Assembly (NCBI GenBank): GCA_035771165.1
Contig: JAWNZC010000322.1
Coordinates: 9,251,001-9,315,000 of the forward strand
DNA: 64,000 nt
Reading direction: 5' to 3'
Origin: Paragorgia papillata
Lineage: Eukaryota; Cnidaria; Anthozoa; Scleralcyonacea; Coralliidae
Below the pieces are notes generated by a model. That model did no database searches, was not told the origin of the DNA, and saw only the letters and a program-made list of their open reading frames with translations. The translations under genes and the position numbers were made by a program. Positions 1 through 12,638 of the stretch are shown here, piece after piece. Each line of letters opens with the position of its first letter. Positions within the stretch are counted from its first letter, which is position 1.

Positions 1-390
1 AACATGGGTATTTTGAAGTTGTTCTCCACTATGGGCCAATTGGATGTCATGTGCTATATATAATAGGTCTTTTGTATTTTGTATTATTACTGTACATGTA
101 TAAGTTATTCAAGTCTGCTCAATCATGTGCAAGCTACTGTTTTGAAATCAGCATAATATATAAACAACAGTATCTTGGGCATGGCATGCTTGTACATGGG
201 CAATAACAATGTTCCAGATTAAAATCTAGGAAATTTGTGTAAAGAGAAATGGGACAGTGGCTTTCGGGCTTATCAGTGATTGATGGTTGCTCAAGCTTTT
301 TGACTTGAATGTGTGAAATCTATCTCGCTGGCAGTTTCCTCCCATCATACACGACGCTTCTCACCAAAAATGTTCATCAGGGTTTCACAC
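1..390. other. no gene recognised
   Basis: AT-rich sequence with no exon, repeat or RNA gene that I recognise. It may be intron of NAXD, whose upstream exons are not seen in the window. Confidence 0.4.
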
Positions 391-918
391 TTTCACTCTT
401 CTCCTTCTTCTTAATTTCCCGTGCGTTATGTTGTTGTACTGGGCAAGGGCTGGGGCAAATTCGTTTGGGTTTGTATTAGGGTAGCCCCAGGAGCTGCTTC
501 TGCTGTTGAAGTCGCCGCACACAATGGATTGGGATTCGATGGTTGGTAGATTTTTGTTGTTAATGGTAGTGACGGGAGGTTTGTAGATGTTCACCATATA
601 CGATAATCACGAGTTTCGATGACGCTTCACTCAATCGAACTGTACTTTGGGTGACTTATTGACTTGAATTGTCATTATAAATGCACGGTCTTTATCTGTA
701 AAAAGCCCAGGGAAGTATACAGATAAAGGCAAAACCTTTGATGATGGAGAAGCCCGCTTATAGATGTCGAGTTTTTCTTCATCCACGATGTGCATTTTTT
801 GGATGAAGAGTACGTTCACGTTATGCTCTTCAGCTACAATATAGCCGAATGAGATCCCGTTTAGCTCTCGTGAGCCCTACGGCGTTCAGCTGCAGGATGG
901 AGACTTCGGTTTCAGTCA
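391..918 (-). pseudogene. LINE endonuclease domain remnant
   Basis: Read on the minus strand, this begins with a segment like the start of a LINE apurinic-type endonuclease (ILQLNAVGLTRAKRD). It continues in another frame with VNVLFIQKMHIVDEEKLDIY and later shows the GDFN motif followed by WGY. The order and motifs match the EEP endonuclease at the N-terminus of LINE ORF2. At least two frame changes and the absence of a reverse transcriptase make it a dead fragment. It lies upstream of the first visible NAXD exon, in antisense, probably within an intron. The LINE clade cannot be fixed from this piece. Confidence 0.65.
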
Positions 919-1401
919 TGCTGACTCGTTTTGAGAAAAACGCGTGCTTAACCGAAGTAGTATAGTTAGGTAGATGCGAGGTGGTAGAGTAGGGATGAGG
1001 ACTATCCTTTGCAGTTCCGCGTAGAGGATATTGTGTTGCTGAATTTAGCCGAACCTTGCTGATGAGATTACCGCGAGGAGCTATAACTGGAACGAGACCT
1101 TTAATTGGAACAAGGGTGATAATATTAAATGACTTATCATGTTTAGCTAAGATCTCTATTATTAGGTACTTAATCTACAATAATTTTGAGTAAATTGTAC
1201 TTTAATGACGAATAAGGGTGAGTGGGTGACATATTAGGTTTGTCGTCATGCACTGGTTCGTTATGATGCCATGATAGTACTGAGCAAGCAGTTTGAAAGC
1301 ATGACACCAAGTAACACATTATTTTAACATTTATGGTAATTGATATGAAATAGATCTGACATATTTTTGAGATTTTAGTCACATTTATATTATTTTTTTA
1401 G
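919..1401. other. probable NAXD intron, nothing else seen
   Basis: It ends in a polypyrimidine tract and AG at 1400-1401, the acceptor of the first visible NAXD exon. No repeat or RNA gene recognised. Confidence 0.4.
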
Positions 1402-4400
1402 GGTTGCGATCTTTCCCATGTGTTTTGTACTTCTGGAGCTTCGCAAGTCATCAAATCATACAGTCCGGAATTAATTGTCCATCCACTTTTGTAAGTCGTA
1501 GCTTGTTTTCCTGAAAATATCCTTTGGCTGTTTTGTCTTTTCTATATACAATATACCGTATGGCAAGTTAAAACCATTGAGAAGTTGGTAGATACTGTGA
1601 ACATCTGATAATAAGCATCAGCCTCTGAAGATGGAGCAGGCAAACAGTACAGTTTGTACATGTATGTTGAGTAAAATATAAATATAACTGTGACAATATA
1701 AATTATATCGTACATCTGTATATTACCTATAAGTAGAACGTGAGGACATTCCCTGAAAATAAGCCCTCGTAAAAAATAAGACTACTAAAAAAACTAATGT
1801 TGCCAATAAATCATTCATAAATATGGTAACGTATAGATTTGGCATGGGAATGACTGCGTAATGTTTGTATAATTTTGGGGACATTATGTGTAAGTTAAGT
1901 ACAATAAACAAGTTACGTGTCATTTTTCAGCATTAGTTCATTCATGCGTCGATTTCCTTTGATGAGCCGCGTTTAATGTATAGGTTAGTGACCTTGCATG
2001 TTAAATGTACTTGCTGTATTGCTCTTAAACTACATCTAGAATACTATTTTTTGTTAAATAACGACGGTATAATCTGTATCGTGAATGAACTAATTTCGGG
2101 CCTGGGCGATCATTAACTAACTTAGTTATACCTCCTTCTCAGTAACTAACCTATATACGTATATTATAGCCCCTTCTCTCCTCCTCCCCCGGAGCATTTG
2201 ATAAAGTGGAAAAGCTAAGGCTTTGTGAAAACACGATTCACACATAGCAAAAAAAAACGATATCAGATCTGATATTCCCAACATTTTCAATGCTATACTA
2301 GTGGGCCAAAATCTGTCCCTCCTATACAGTAGGTCATGAGTACATGTAGGTTTACATGTGGGTGATAAAATCCGTACATGCAACATTATGCCAAATTATT
2401 TTACCGTGCAGCAATATATTTATGCGACTTTAGTCCTTAAAATTCTGGAAAGTTCTTGGATTTGAAAAATCTCCTTGTTTTACCGATAATAATAAAGTAA
2501 ATGGTGTGAACCCAGGAGTTTACGTGGGAGTTAATATTTTTTCCATATTTTTTCGCTCTTTGAATTTATTTTAGATGGTTCTTCAAGTTCTCGAAAAGCC
2601 CTTGAATTTCTTGTTCTTTAAAGGGTGGGAACCTTGCCATGTTTCATAGCTCTGTATATGACCTAGCCCTAGTTAGACGTGACTGAACTATAACAAGTAA
2701 ATTGCACAAAACAACAATGAATATTAATTCGTATATTGTAGTGGAGTTTACAACATTATGTTTTAAGTTCTAAAAATGTGTTCATGTCATGTAACATTAA
2801 AAAATATGGTTGACCAAATTTGTTCTCTCGGTTGGATCTTTTCCAACTCTTTATATAGATGGTACCCCTGATCTAGCACTGTGCATTAACTACATTTTTC
2901 TTTAGGGACCAGTGTGATGCTATTGATGAGTTTTTAATATGGTTACCTAGACTTCATTCATTAGTTATTGGACCTGGTTTAGGAAGAGATCCTAAGATTC
3001 TTTCAACAACAAAGGTGCACTATATAAGTTAAATTAGTTTTTTTAATTTACTTTATGGAATTTAATTAACTTTATGGAAAATGTGTACATACGATTTTTA
3101 TTCGGATGTTGTATAACCTGCATGATTGCATGAGTACAAAAAGTTAGAGTGTTGCGTAGGCAGTGTTTGGATAGAGCAAAGTGAAAAGGTGGTAAACTAC
3201 CGAGATTTTTAGCAAGGAAATGTATGGCGTTTCGAGCAAAATCAGAGCAAAATGTGATGAAATTATTGAAATAAACAAAACTATAGGGCTTACGTATGCC
3301 AAAAAGGGTGACGTAGATTAAATGTAGTCAATCAAATGTTCGGGGGGGGGGGGACTACTGATAATTAATGAGATGCGAAAATGTTAATTCATTTGCTATT
3401 TTATGCAGTCAATTAGAAGTAAAGTGGTAAAAAGCAGAAACTCAACTATTGAAATGTTGGGCTATGGGTTTGAAGTTTCCGCCGATGTGTCAAAACACAT
3501 TCTCAAAGAGAGGGAGAGAGGGAGAGAGAGACCTGGGAGAAATCTATTTTGCAGTTGGCTTGTCGCTTCCGTAGTTAAAAGAAAAAACATATAAAAATTG
3601 CTGGTTAAGTTCACTTGCGAATTTGGTGACCGCTATAGCGCCTAGTTGAGTTGCCTATATATAGTCAATAGGCCATATAGTCAAAATCACATGATATGGT
3701 TCATACATATATTATGCTGGAAGGACAAAATGTTTAATATGGCATCAATCTCGGTAAAAAAGCATTGTAGGATCAGTTTATCATGTTTTGCCATTACAGC
3801 TGTTGTTTACTCAGATCCTGAAGCACTTTTTCCCCCCAATATCGTCGGCATTATAGAATTTTTGTCCTTCCAGCATAATATATGTATGAACCATATCATG
3901 TGATTTTGAAAATGGCCTAATTAATTAAATCCAATTTTCATTTACTTTACTAACAACTTTTTTATTTTAAAGTAGGATATTATTTTAAAGGCAAAAGAGG
4001 AGCAGAAAAACTTAGTCATTGATGCGGTACGTCTTATTATAAACTATTTCCCTAACTCTTTCCTGTCCGAATCGATCTTTGGTATTTTATTCACCTCTGG
4101 GGAAGCCCTCGGACAGGAATGAGTTATAAACTATCTCCTTAATTTTGTTTAATACCCTTAAAGTTTACTGTCGTAGCGATAGAAGTGTTCCTAAAATATC
4201 ATTGCAATTGATTTGCTCACCCGGCCAATTCATTTCATGAGGTTTATTTGTTAAATTCCTGTTTTGAATTTGATTGGTTCTTGATTCTTGACCAGCCAAT
4301 AAGAATCACGAAATTCAAAAGAGGAACTTGTCCAATGAGTTTTAATCAACCGAAACTTGTCAGAATGAGCAAATGAATTGCAACAATATTTTAGGAACAC

Positions 4401-7400
4401 TTCTATTTCTACGACAGTAAATTTATTTTCCTCATTATTTCCTGTGTCCACTATATATAGTCTACAAGTGTATTTATTATATGGCACGGATTACTTCCGG
4501 TAAAATCACGCGCTGTGATTGGTTGCAGACGTGGCGAGATTTCTCCGTAATGCCCGCGGGCATTATGGAAATTGTTAATGCTCTACGATTGTAAACCAAC
4601 AAAAAATCCTAATAAGAAACTTTTATAGCCGAAAAACGACGAAAATAAATTCTAGTATCCCGACAAGAAAGAAACAGCAGAAAATAACGCTAGTTCGGTG
4701 TTTTGACGAAATTAAAGGAAGCGAAGACCAAGAAATACAAGATTGATTTTGAAATAAAAAGTGCCGTACAATAAACTACTTAATAACCTCGACCGTTCGG
4801 TCTTTACGGTAAAATATTAAACCTCTGTCTTGAATGTATTAACCTCGCTATCACTCGTTCAATACAGCAAGCCCTCGGTTTCATATTTTACCGTAAAGAC
4901 CTCACTCTCGGTTATTAAGCAGTTAATATTGAAACACTTCTGTAAAAGCTCTGTTACACGAGGTTTTTTATATATACAAAATAATACGCCCTCAACATTT
5001 TAATCAAAGTGCTTAGTACATATCTTTTTACGATCTACAGGATGGTTTGTGGCTTGTAACTTCAGAACCAGACATTGTTAGTGGTTACTCTTCAACAATA
5101 CTAACCCCAAATGCAATGGAATTTGTCCGATTATACAAGAAAGTGGTATTTAAAGCTTTTTTCTTATTTACACAATAGACCTGAATCACCTGATTCGAAA
5201 ATGATTATACTTTATTTACGTTATTTGCAAATTCATAATAGTTTTTATAGTTTTTAAGAAAGGTGAATGTGAGTGCATGTTTAGTATGTCTGTACGGAGC
5301 TCTTTCTGTTAGTTTTATACTGAGAGTGCTTCAATTATTTCCTTCGTCTATAAAAAAAGATATACTGCATGTATGGCACCTTATGCTAATATTTTCCGTT
5401 TTATTAGGTTAATATTGACATAGGACTGTCTGACATAACTCCTGATCATGTAAAACAGTTAGCACTGGCCATGGGTGGTGTTACAATAAATGCTAAAGGG
5501 AGACATGATGTCATATCAGATGGCCAACAAGGTACTGTAAGTTAACAACGTCTATGATATTTTTTGTGTGGCCCATTACTTTTACGTCCAACTTCTGAAA
5601 GTCATTGGTGGTTGCATGAATTCCTCTTTTCCAGGTTGAGCTTCGTCTTACAGCGTAGGCGTACAATGTCGCGCGCTCTACTTTTCTATTGTACAAATTG
5701 AATAGTTTTCTGCATAATTCGTTCCACATGGAACTCACAAGAAACTCACAAGACAAAAGAAAAAAGTCAAGCGCGCGACATTTTTCGTCTATAGTAGAAA
5801 TCCAGTAAGTTGTAGTAGACCTTTCCACAATCGACGAAATAGACCGATAACGCTGCGTCCTGAGGATTTGAATTGACGAATTTGAAGTTGTTTTTTTTTA
5901 GTTTTGTAAAAAGTGATGAGAATTTCGTTAAAGTGGTTCTGGCCACTATCCTTCGCATAGATTTCTTCACCGCATAGATTTCTTCCACATCTCCTACGCC
6001 CCTCTCCTAACTCACATCCTCGCACGCGCTTCTTTATTTTGTTTCTTCTCCGGTACTCAATGTATCAATTCGCCAGAAAAGGGATAGGGCCAGGTCGTAA
6101 ATGCAATGTTCCGATACTACACCGTAATCCGATGTCCTTTGTAGAGACTACATGCATGATGACCTAAATAAACGCTTGCTCGGGAAATAATGTCAACTCG
6201 TGGAGTCGTGGTTGATCGTGAGGTCCCCCAGCCTTTATGTTTGTGCCTTCTGCGAAGTTACATGCATGCATACCAATCGTGCCGTTGAAAATATAATTTT
6301 GTATGGATAAACTTGGCTTGTTCATAGTTAATAGAACATGGTTTGGAAGCTCTATTGTCTTGCAACTTGAAGTAATGGTCATGTTATGGAAGTAAATTCT
6401 TTGAACACGTGACGACGAAGCACCACAACACGTGACGATGAAGGACCACACTAATTAAACCCGATCGTTGCTATTGGATGACTGCTTCATTATACAGAAA
6501 AATACCGCGAAGTTCCACAAATTTCCATAAACTTAAACATATAGAACAATGACTTTGGATGACTTTCCAAACCATGTCTATGGTTTGTTCTATAGTGAGA
6601 GGTTCGGGAAATGACACTTTTAACAATTTAGTAGATACTGGTATATATAGTCTATTGCAAATGTTGCAATCTGATTTGGTTCTGTATTCTTGCAATGGCG
6701 TGCTTTGCTTTTTTAAATTATCTAAAGAATTAAGTAAAACTATAGTTAGTTTCTGATAAGGTAATTTTATTATTGGTTTTGAACTAATTTTTTTTTCAAA
6801 ATTACAATTTTAGTCTTGACGTGTAGTTTGAAAGGAAGTCTGCGGCGATGTGGAGGGCAAGGAGACCTTTTGTCTGGCTCAATGGGGACCTTCGCATACT
6901 GGATGCACTCGTATTCAGGACAGAAAAAAGAAGACAGTAGGTAAGGTATGAGCCAGGTGCACCATGCAGGTGCTTGTCTAAGACAATAAACGAAATTGAA
7001 AATAATTCAAAAGAAAAATTGGAAAGAAATTGACGTCAAAGGGTGAAAATTACGTGTATTAAAAGGGTCTATATTGCTGAATTAAACTCGTTGTGTAGTG
7101 CAGATACAATTAATATATCTGATTATATTTATTGTTAGACTACGTGCACCAGCTATATATAGCTAAGCAGCCATGCAGCACTTTTTCATATACCCGCAAA
7201 AAAGGTGTGCGCTTGGCAGAGGCCATACTATGTGATCTGTGTAGCTCGTGAATGCACCTGTATCAATCTATAATTTTCTAATCTATATCAATTTTATACT
7301 TTGCAGTTTTCTTTGGTCGTTCAAACCTACTTTGTTGGCAGCATTTGCAGCCTGTAGTTTAACACGAAAGTGTTCCTTTCTTGCATTTGAAAAGAAAAAT

Positions 7401-7481
7401 CGTCACATGATTACGTCGGACATGGTGGAGGAAATCCCCCAAGCTTTCGACCAGCTGTTCACCTCACACATTAATCATTAA
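1402..7481 (+). CDS. NAXD: ATP-dependent (S)-NAD(P)H-hydrate dehydratase, 3' seven exons
   Basis: NAXD repairs hydrated NADH and NADPH by ATP- or ADP-driven dehydration; it is a ribokinase-like enzyme of cytosol and mitochondria. Exons by splice sites and phase are 1402-1490, 2906-3014, 3976-4026, 5041-5145, 5408-5531, 6814-6940 and 7307-7481 (stop TAA). All introns are GT-AG and the phases join without a break. Encoded landmarks in order are [34 protein letters not shown] across an exon junction, TPNAMEF, the catalytic-loop [16 protein letters not shown] and a C-terminal [11 protein letters not shown]. Order and spacing fit the whole C-terminal two thirds of the family. The N-terminal exons, including the glycine-rich start of the fold, are absent and presumably lie upstream of the window. 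AATAAA at 7563-7568 is a likely poly(A) signal. Introns 2 and 3 hold MITEs. Confidence 0.93.
3671..3917. mobile_element. MITE in NAXD intron 2, TA target duplication
   Basis: Terminal inverted repeats of about 55-60 bp, differing at only a few positions, start GGCCAT and end ATGGCC. TA lies directly outside each end, as for Tc1/mariner-type MITEs. No coding capacity. Confidence 0.75.
4164..4421. mobile_element. MITE in NAXD intron 3
   Basis: Inverted repeats of about 58 bp with few mismatches, starting TTTACTGTCGTAG and ending in its complement. The middle shows no gene. Target duplication unclear. Confidence 0.7.
4548..4565. repeat. perfect 18-bp palindrome
   Basis: TAATGCCCGCGGGCATTA is its own reverse complement and lies in a GC-richer patch of NAXD intron 3. 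It is probably part of an old repeat rather than a regulatory site, but I cannot tell. Confidence 0.6.
4771..4927. repeat. foldback repeat in NAXD intron 3
   Basis: Two arms of about 50 bp pair imperfectly (left includes CTTTACGGTAAAATATTAAA, right includes its near complement), with a loop of roughly 60 bp. Confidence 0.55.
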
Positions 7482-8546
7482 AATCGACAATAACCATTTG
7501 AATGGTATCAGCTTTAGTGAAGTATATATGATGACGGTTAGAATTCACCAGGTCAAAAGTTAAATAAAATTTTTTTTAAATACTGACATGTAACGACAAG
7601 ATATTTTTGGTTAAGCTTTCGGACTGTTATTGTTTTGACAAGTCTTCATTGTAATATGCCGTCACCTCCAATTTAAAGAAAAAAACAAACAACAACAAAA
7701 ACAGGCGGAAAACCAAGGCGAAGCCGAGGTTTTTTTAACCAACTTCGAGGTGTTTTGATATCAGATCAAACACAACTTTCGAGTGTTTGATATAGCTTCT
7801 CAAACGAGTCAGTATTTAATTAATTTATGCAAGTGTTTGATCTTTGTATTTATTTATTGAATGAATATAAATGAAAACAATTCGACCGAGAAAAATAATT
7901 AACATATGCATTATTGTTTTATTAACTGAAAAACTGATTATAATGCACAAATTTCTTGAAATTTTATATTTGCAATGCTTCGTCACGAACAACATTTCTC
8001 GTAAATGCGTATCAAGTTGCATGGAAAAATACATGCACAGTGTAACAGCGCTTTTGTGCCTGATATTTTTATAGCCCTAAATGGTTATTGGCATGTACTC
8101 TAATTTAATTTAATTTGTTTGTATTTAATTTGGGTGCAAATAAATTGTTATTGCAAGATGGTGAAAGTGTAAAATAGTTCAACATTTTCTTATTTTATCC
8201 ACTCATACAATAACATCGGGACAGACATCTAAGTTTTTAGATATCTGTGACATAGAGTGGGTTGGTTCATAGGTGGATGCAGTGGGTAGATATGAATACG
8301 TGACACCGTCCGCATAGGAGGAAACATTGGGACGGGGGAAACGGATATCACTCGCCAATAGTGAAATACTGCACAGAGCCTGCAGATTTATAACAGTCAT
8401 GTTGGTTGCCATTCGCATGAGATTAATTTGGTGATTTTAATTTCTGCAAATGATGCAAATAAAAACCTGTATCATGATGTATCAGAAAAATCGATGTCAC
8501 TCACTTCTTTAAACGTAATGTTGGCCTGAGGCCATAATTGTATGAA
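7482..8546. other. 3' flank of NAXD with a repeat fragment
   Basis: Holds the NAXD poly(A) signal at 7563 and a fragment at about 7700-7830 (GGCGAAGCCGAGG, TTCGAGGTGTTTTGATATCAG) related to the dispersed repeat at 43829-44116. No gene recognised; the short minus-strand ORF at 8203-8418 has no recognisable domain. Confidence 0.4.
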
Positions 8547-9040
8547 TTACCAAAAAAAAAACCCAGGCATTAATGCACCTTTCTGTATTAAATGACAAGT
8601 TTGGTAATGAAGATTTAAAACAAACTGGTGCAGAGTTATTGTATGATTATTATATGTAAATGCATGGCATTGAGGGTTTTTGGCGAGTAAATTCCCCAAA
8701 AGCCGAGGGAGGGTTTGTGGAAGTCTTGAGGGCCTTAGGCCCAAGGGATTGCCAAAAAAACAAACTCCGAAGGCTTGAGGGACAATTTAATCACTCGAAA
8801 TGACATGGATTTGCTTTGTAATTGCACGGTCACTGAGGAAATAAAGAAAAGACAAGAAAAATAAAGAAAAGACAAATTATTATCCCAGGGTTGTTCACAC
8901 CACAGTCAATAAGCGAGACTCTGGCCTCTCTGTTAGTGTTCACAGCCTTTCTTACCATTGTGCCAATCTACTAGCATTGCCCTGCTGATGAGTATTATTA
9001 GGTCCAGGGGCATGCTCTCCTGGAAAATTTGGGAATCTAG

Positions 9041-9749
9041 CCTATGAACTGAAATTTGTTATATATTGCTTCATTTGAAAGAGCATCAAAAAGTAGGACA
9101 ATATGCAGTTTACTGTTCCTTGATATCTTTTATAGTTCCAGAGTTATAAAGATTTAAAGATGTCAAAATGAAGAAAAAATGGCAAACAAATTGGTTATAT
9201 GTCCATGTCCTCTTTACACGAATTGCTATCCTTAGGTTAGGTTGTGTGTTGGGGTAAGGCTTTCATGAAGTACTTGGGTTATGTAGGACATGGAATTATT
9301 ACCAACAAATTGTTGATTCAGCACAAATTGTGACGTCATGTGGTTTGCATGTTAATTTGGTGAATGTTTAAATGAACTATAACTCAGTTACTATGTGTCA
9401 GAATCAAATGAACCTTTGCACACATATAGTGCAAGATGAACAAAATTGGTGATATTATCAACTGTGTTTCATCTTGCACTATATGTGTGCAAAGGTTCAT
9501 TTGATTCTGTTACATAGTAACTGAGCTAGAGTTCATTTAAACATTCACCAAATTAACATGCAAACCACATGACGTCACAATTTGCGCTGAATTAGCAATT
9601 TGTTTGTGCCATATTTTTTCTTCATTTTGACATCTTTAAATCTTTATAACTCTGCAACTATAAAATATATCAAGGAACGGTAAACTGCATATTATCCTAC
9701 TTTTTGATGCTCTTTCAAATGAAGCAATAAAAAAATTTAATTTCATAGG
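9041..9749. mobile_element. foldback element with long near-perfect arms
   Basis: The left arm (9041 to about 9440) and right arm (about 9465 to 9749) are reverse complements over most of their length. They include TAACATGCAAACCACATGA and a paired stretch around the centre, so the transcript would fold to one long hairpin. The left arm is longer because of a separate insertion at 9194-9305. No ORF of note. Confidence 0.85.
9194..9305. mobile_element. 112-bp insertion nested in foldback arm
   Basis: This block is missing from the matching right arm. The 9-bp direct repeat AACAAATTG stands just before it (9185-9193) and again right after it, starting at 9304. The right arm has only one copy, so the pair is best read as a target duplication. 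Short inverted ends (TCCATGTCCT and AGGACATGGA) lie inside it. Confidence 0.7.
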
Positions 9750-10603
9750 CACTTAGGAAGATCTTACAGAATTATGAAGAACAGACAACTCTACATAAAT
9801 CATTCACTTTTTACAATTTTTCAAGTACTTAAATCTTTGCATCTTTTTTTTAAAATTTTATAATATTTAAGCAGTGAGCTCATATCTCCTAGGATCAAAA
9901 GTTATGGTCGAGGGGTACAATCTCAGGTATCTTGTTATTATAATTTAAATTTATTTAAAAATGGAAGCCCTTCAGCTCTATCAATTGCTGATTTTAAAGG
10001 CCATAAATTTTGTATATAATTTCTACAATATTTATAAAATTGTGGTAATTCTGTGAGCCATGAACACAGTGATAAGCACTGAACAATACAATTTACAAAG
10101 AGTAAATAGCAGTAGCTTCTAAAGTTTTTCACTGTGAATTTGAAAATGTTTACGGGTATATTGCATCAAGCTGAAGAATAATTCTTAATTACATACTAAT
10201 ATTACAGTAGGCAAAAAATTGGAATAGCCCTTGCTGTACGGTAGCCATATAGTGTCCCAATGCCCCTGATAATGCAAATAGGTGTCATATTGCATGTCAT
10301 TGGTTCATGCAGAAGCATGACCAAGATAAAATAATGGACTGTCAACAAATTTATCTGGATATCACATATATAGATTCTTGCATATCATCAATGTACATCA
10401 GTACTTAATTACCACCCACAAGTTTCCTGTGGCTTTCCTCTTGCTTCTTGTTTTATATCTCTGGCTTTTAACATGTTTAATTTGAATAGAAACTTGATTT
10501 GTTTTGACTGGAATATAAAGTTGATTGACATTGTCAGAATTTATAATGCATTTAGTCAGATTCATAATCTGAGTCTGTCAAGGCCACTGTCATTTTAGGT
10601 TTC
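9750..10603. other. no gene recognised; 3' flank of zinc-finger gene
   Basis: AT-rich. A possible ATTAAA poly(A) signal for the minus-strand zinc-finger gene lies near 10475. Nothing else recognised. Confidence 0.35.
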
Positions 10604-11797
10604 TTAGCTTTCCCCTTTATGATTTTCTTGGGGGCAATCAAACTCTATCTGTTCACAAGGGTTTTTTTGGTGATGTTTCAAAGTTGCTAGTCGAGTGAAT
10701 GATTTCTGGCACTGATTACATTTGTATGGTTTCACACCAGTATGAACTCTTTGATGTCGTGCCAAAGTGTTTGAGGCATGAAATGATTTGTGGCATACTG
10801 CACAGGAGTATGGTCTTTCACCACTGTGAGTTCTTAAATGTACTGTCAAGTACGATAATGAAGAAAAGGATTTCTCACAAGTTTCACATTGGTATGGTCG
10901 TTCACCACTGTGAATTCTTTGATGATTCTTGAGATCTTTGCTTTGGATAAAAGTCTTTTTGCAAATGTAACATTTAAAAGGTCTTTCACTGGAATGAATT
11001 CTTTTGTGACGCGTTAAACCTGAAGAATCTTTAAATGCCTTTTCACATATATCACATTTAAACGGTCTTTTACCTGAATGAACTCGAATGTGCCTTGTCA
11101 AGTGGGCAGCCAACTTAAATTCTTTATTGCACATATCACATTTGAAGTTTTTTACAGTAGACTTATGTTTTGACCGCGGTACTTCCAAGAGGTCTTTACA
11201 CGTCTTGTGTTTAGGTTTTGTTGCCTTCACACGAATTTTAGACGCTTTCTCCTTGACCTTGGAGTGAACCCGATAATGGCATGCCAACTGGCCAGTCGAC
11301 TTGAACATTTTACCGCAAACATCACACTTGAAGCTTTTTACAGCGGTATTATTTTTTGATCGTGGTGCTTTCAAACGGTCTCTAGATGTTTTATGTTTAG
11401 GTTTTGTTACTTCCACACGGTCTTTACACTGTATGTTCTTGCGGTGAATCCGATAGTGGCGCGTCAACTGGCCAGTCATCTTGAATTCTTTATTGCAAAT
11501 ATCACACTTGAACCGCTTTATTTGAGCATCCATAGATCTTGTAGGATTTGTTTGTGCTGGAATATCCAACGGAACCGGCCGCATTTCTATTGCACAAATA
11601 TCAGGAACATGAAGGCGCACTGCAGTTTCTGAAATTATATCAGGCTCAATCGTGAAAGGAATGATAGAAGATCGGCTAGGCTCCACTTTCACATACCAAC
11701 TATTGGCCATAGTACTGTCATCTTCACACAAACATGTTTCATATTCCCCTTCTGGCTCCATCTTTACTGTAATATTGTCCATGTTAAATCTGTTCAT
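10604..11797 (-). CDS. C2H2 zinc-finger protein, eight fingers
   Basis: A probable nuclear DNA-binding regulator of 397 residues in one exon. The open frame runs upstream to a GTG at 11854, but the first ATG is at 11797, so I start there; a missing upstream exon is possible. Residues 1-95 are acidic and finger-free, with two sumoylation-type motifs, VKME (11-14) and VKVE (36-39). Fingers begin near residues 96, 156, 218, 246, 274, 302, 330 and 358. Fingers 3-8 are joined by short TGEKP-like linkers (SGERP, SSERP, TGVKP). Fingers 1 and 2 are each followed by a long basic linker sharing KPKHKT and PRSK, so a finger-plus-linker unit of about 61 residues seems duplicated. The last finger ends HQKNPC, with Cys in place of the final His. 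No KRAB, BTB or SCAN domain is seen. The DNA target is unknown. Confidence 0.9.
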   Translation of the reverse strand: MNRFNMDNITVKMEPEGEYETCLCEDDSTMANSWYVKVEPSRSSIIPFTIEPDIISETAVRLHVPDICAIEMRPVPLDIPAQTNPTRSMDAQIKRFKCDICNKEFKMTGQLTRHYRIHRKNIQCKDRVEVTKPKHKTSRDRLKAPRSKNNTAVKSFKCDVCGKMFKSTGQLACHYRVHSKVKEKASKIRVKATKPKHKTCKDLLEVPRSKHKSTVKNFKCDMCNKEFKLAAHLTRHIRVHSGKRPFKCDICEKAFKDSSGLTRHKRIHSSERPFKCYICKKTFIQSKDLKNHQRIHSGERPYQCETCEKSFSSLSYLTVHLRTHSGERPYSCAVCHKSFHASNTLARHQRVHTGVKPYKCNQCQKSFTRLATLKHHQKNPCEQIEFDCPQENHKGES

Positions 11798-12231
11798 AGA
11801 CCCAAGGGTCGTCTTCAGTAATTTATACGAAGGAAGAAACTTGACGCAATCCACAAGTACTTGGTGGAATGAAAAGTATGTGGAAGGGGCGGTCGCAAAG
11901 GAACAAGGTTGGGCCAGTACAGGGGGGGGGGGTGCGTTTCGTTCCGTTCCGTTAATTTGAGAGGAGGGCGCTCTGGTGTTAACACTTTGAGACCTGGACC
12001 TCTCTCTGTGCTGAATAAAATCGTCTGGCGTTAGCCAGAATAAAATACTTGTCTTCAGGCTTCAAAATGTTAAGGAAGAACGTATACAAATTAAATATAG
12101 CCCGCGGTCTATGTAACCAGGCTTATTCAAGATGGGCAGGCTGCCTATGAACCACCACTGTGGCCTAGTACTAGTGAACCTGCACAATCAAACGAGAACG
12201 AACGAATAACCTTCTTAACTGAACGACTCAG
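11798..12231. other. 5' flank of zinc-finger gene
   Basis: Contains a G10 run near 11922 and no TATA box I would defend. No other gene recognised. Confidence 0.35.
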
Positions 12232-12638
12232 ACCCCGTTTACACGATGCCGGTACAATTTGAAAACGGAACAAAATCATACTGGTGTGTAAATACAGGCC
12301 TTAATAAAAGTTTTGCGTTTACACGGTGCCGGTATAATATAATGACGGATTAGCATGTGACTATTCTCTTCCAATGAGAATTGAGAAGACTTTGTGAATA
12401 CTGCTGACCCGAATACTGTGGTCGTATATATCGTGATTACCGTCATCAAACTGTTACGGCACGGGCGTTTACACGTGATACCGGTTAGTGTTTCGTTTTC
12501 ATTTCATGCCGTCAAGGAACCCGTCTTCATTTTGTGCCATTTTCATGTCATTTTTGTGCCGGTATCGTGTAAACGCAAGGCCTAAACGGCATGATTTTGT
12601 TCCGTTTTCAAATTGTACCGGCATCGTGTAAACGGGGT
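12232..12638. mobile_element. 407-bp MITE, copy 1
   Basis: Begins ACCCCGTTTACACGATGCC and ends with its reverse complement; the inverted ends are about 45 bp with few mismatches. CTCAG flanks both sides (12227-12231 and 12639-12643) as a likely 5-bp target duplication. A second, truncated copy lies at 62538-62918. Non-coding. Confidence 0.8.

Noticed and set aside
8547..8744. Minus-strand ORF with a stretch faintly like an AMP-binding (acyl-CoA synthetase) N-terminus
   Set aside because: The likeness is limited to a few residues (AFTYNNHTITLHQF), no ATP-binding motif follows, and the flanks show no convincing splice sites.
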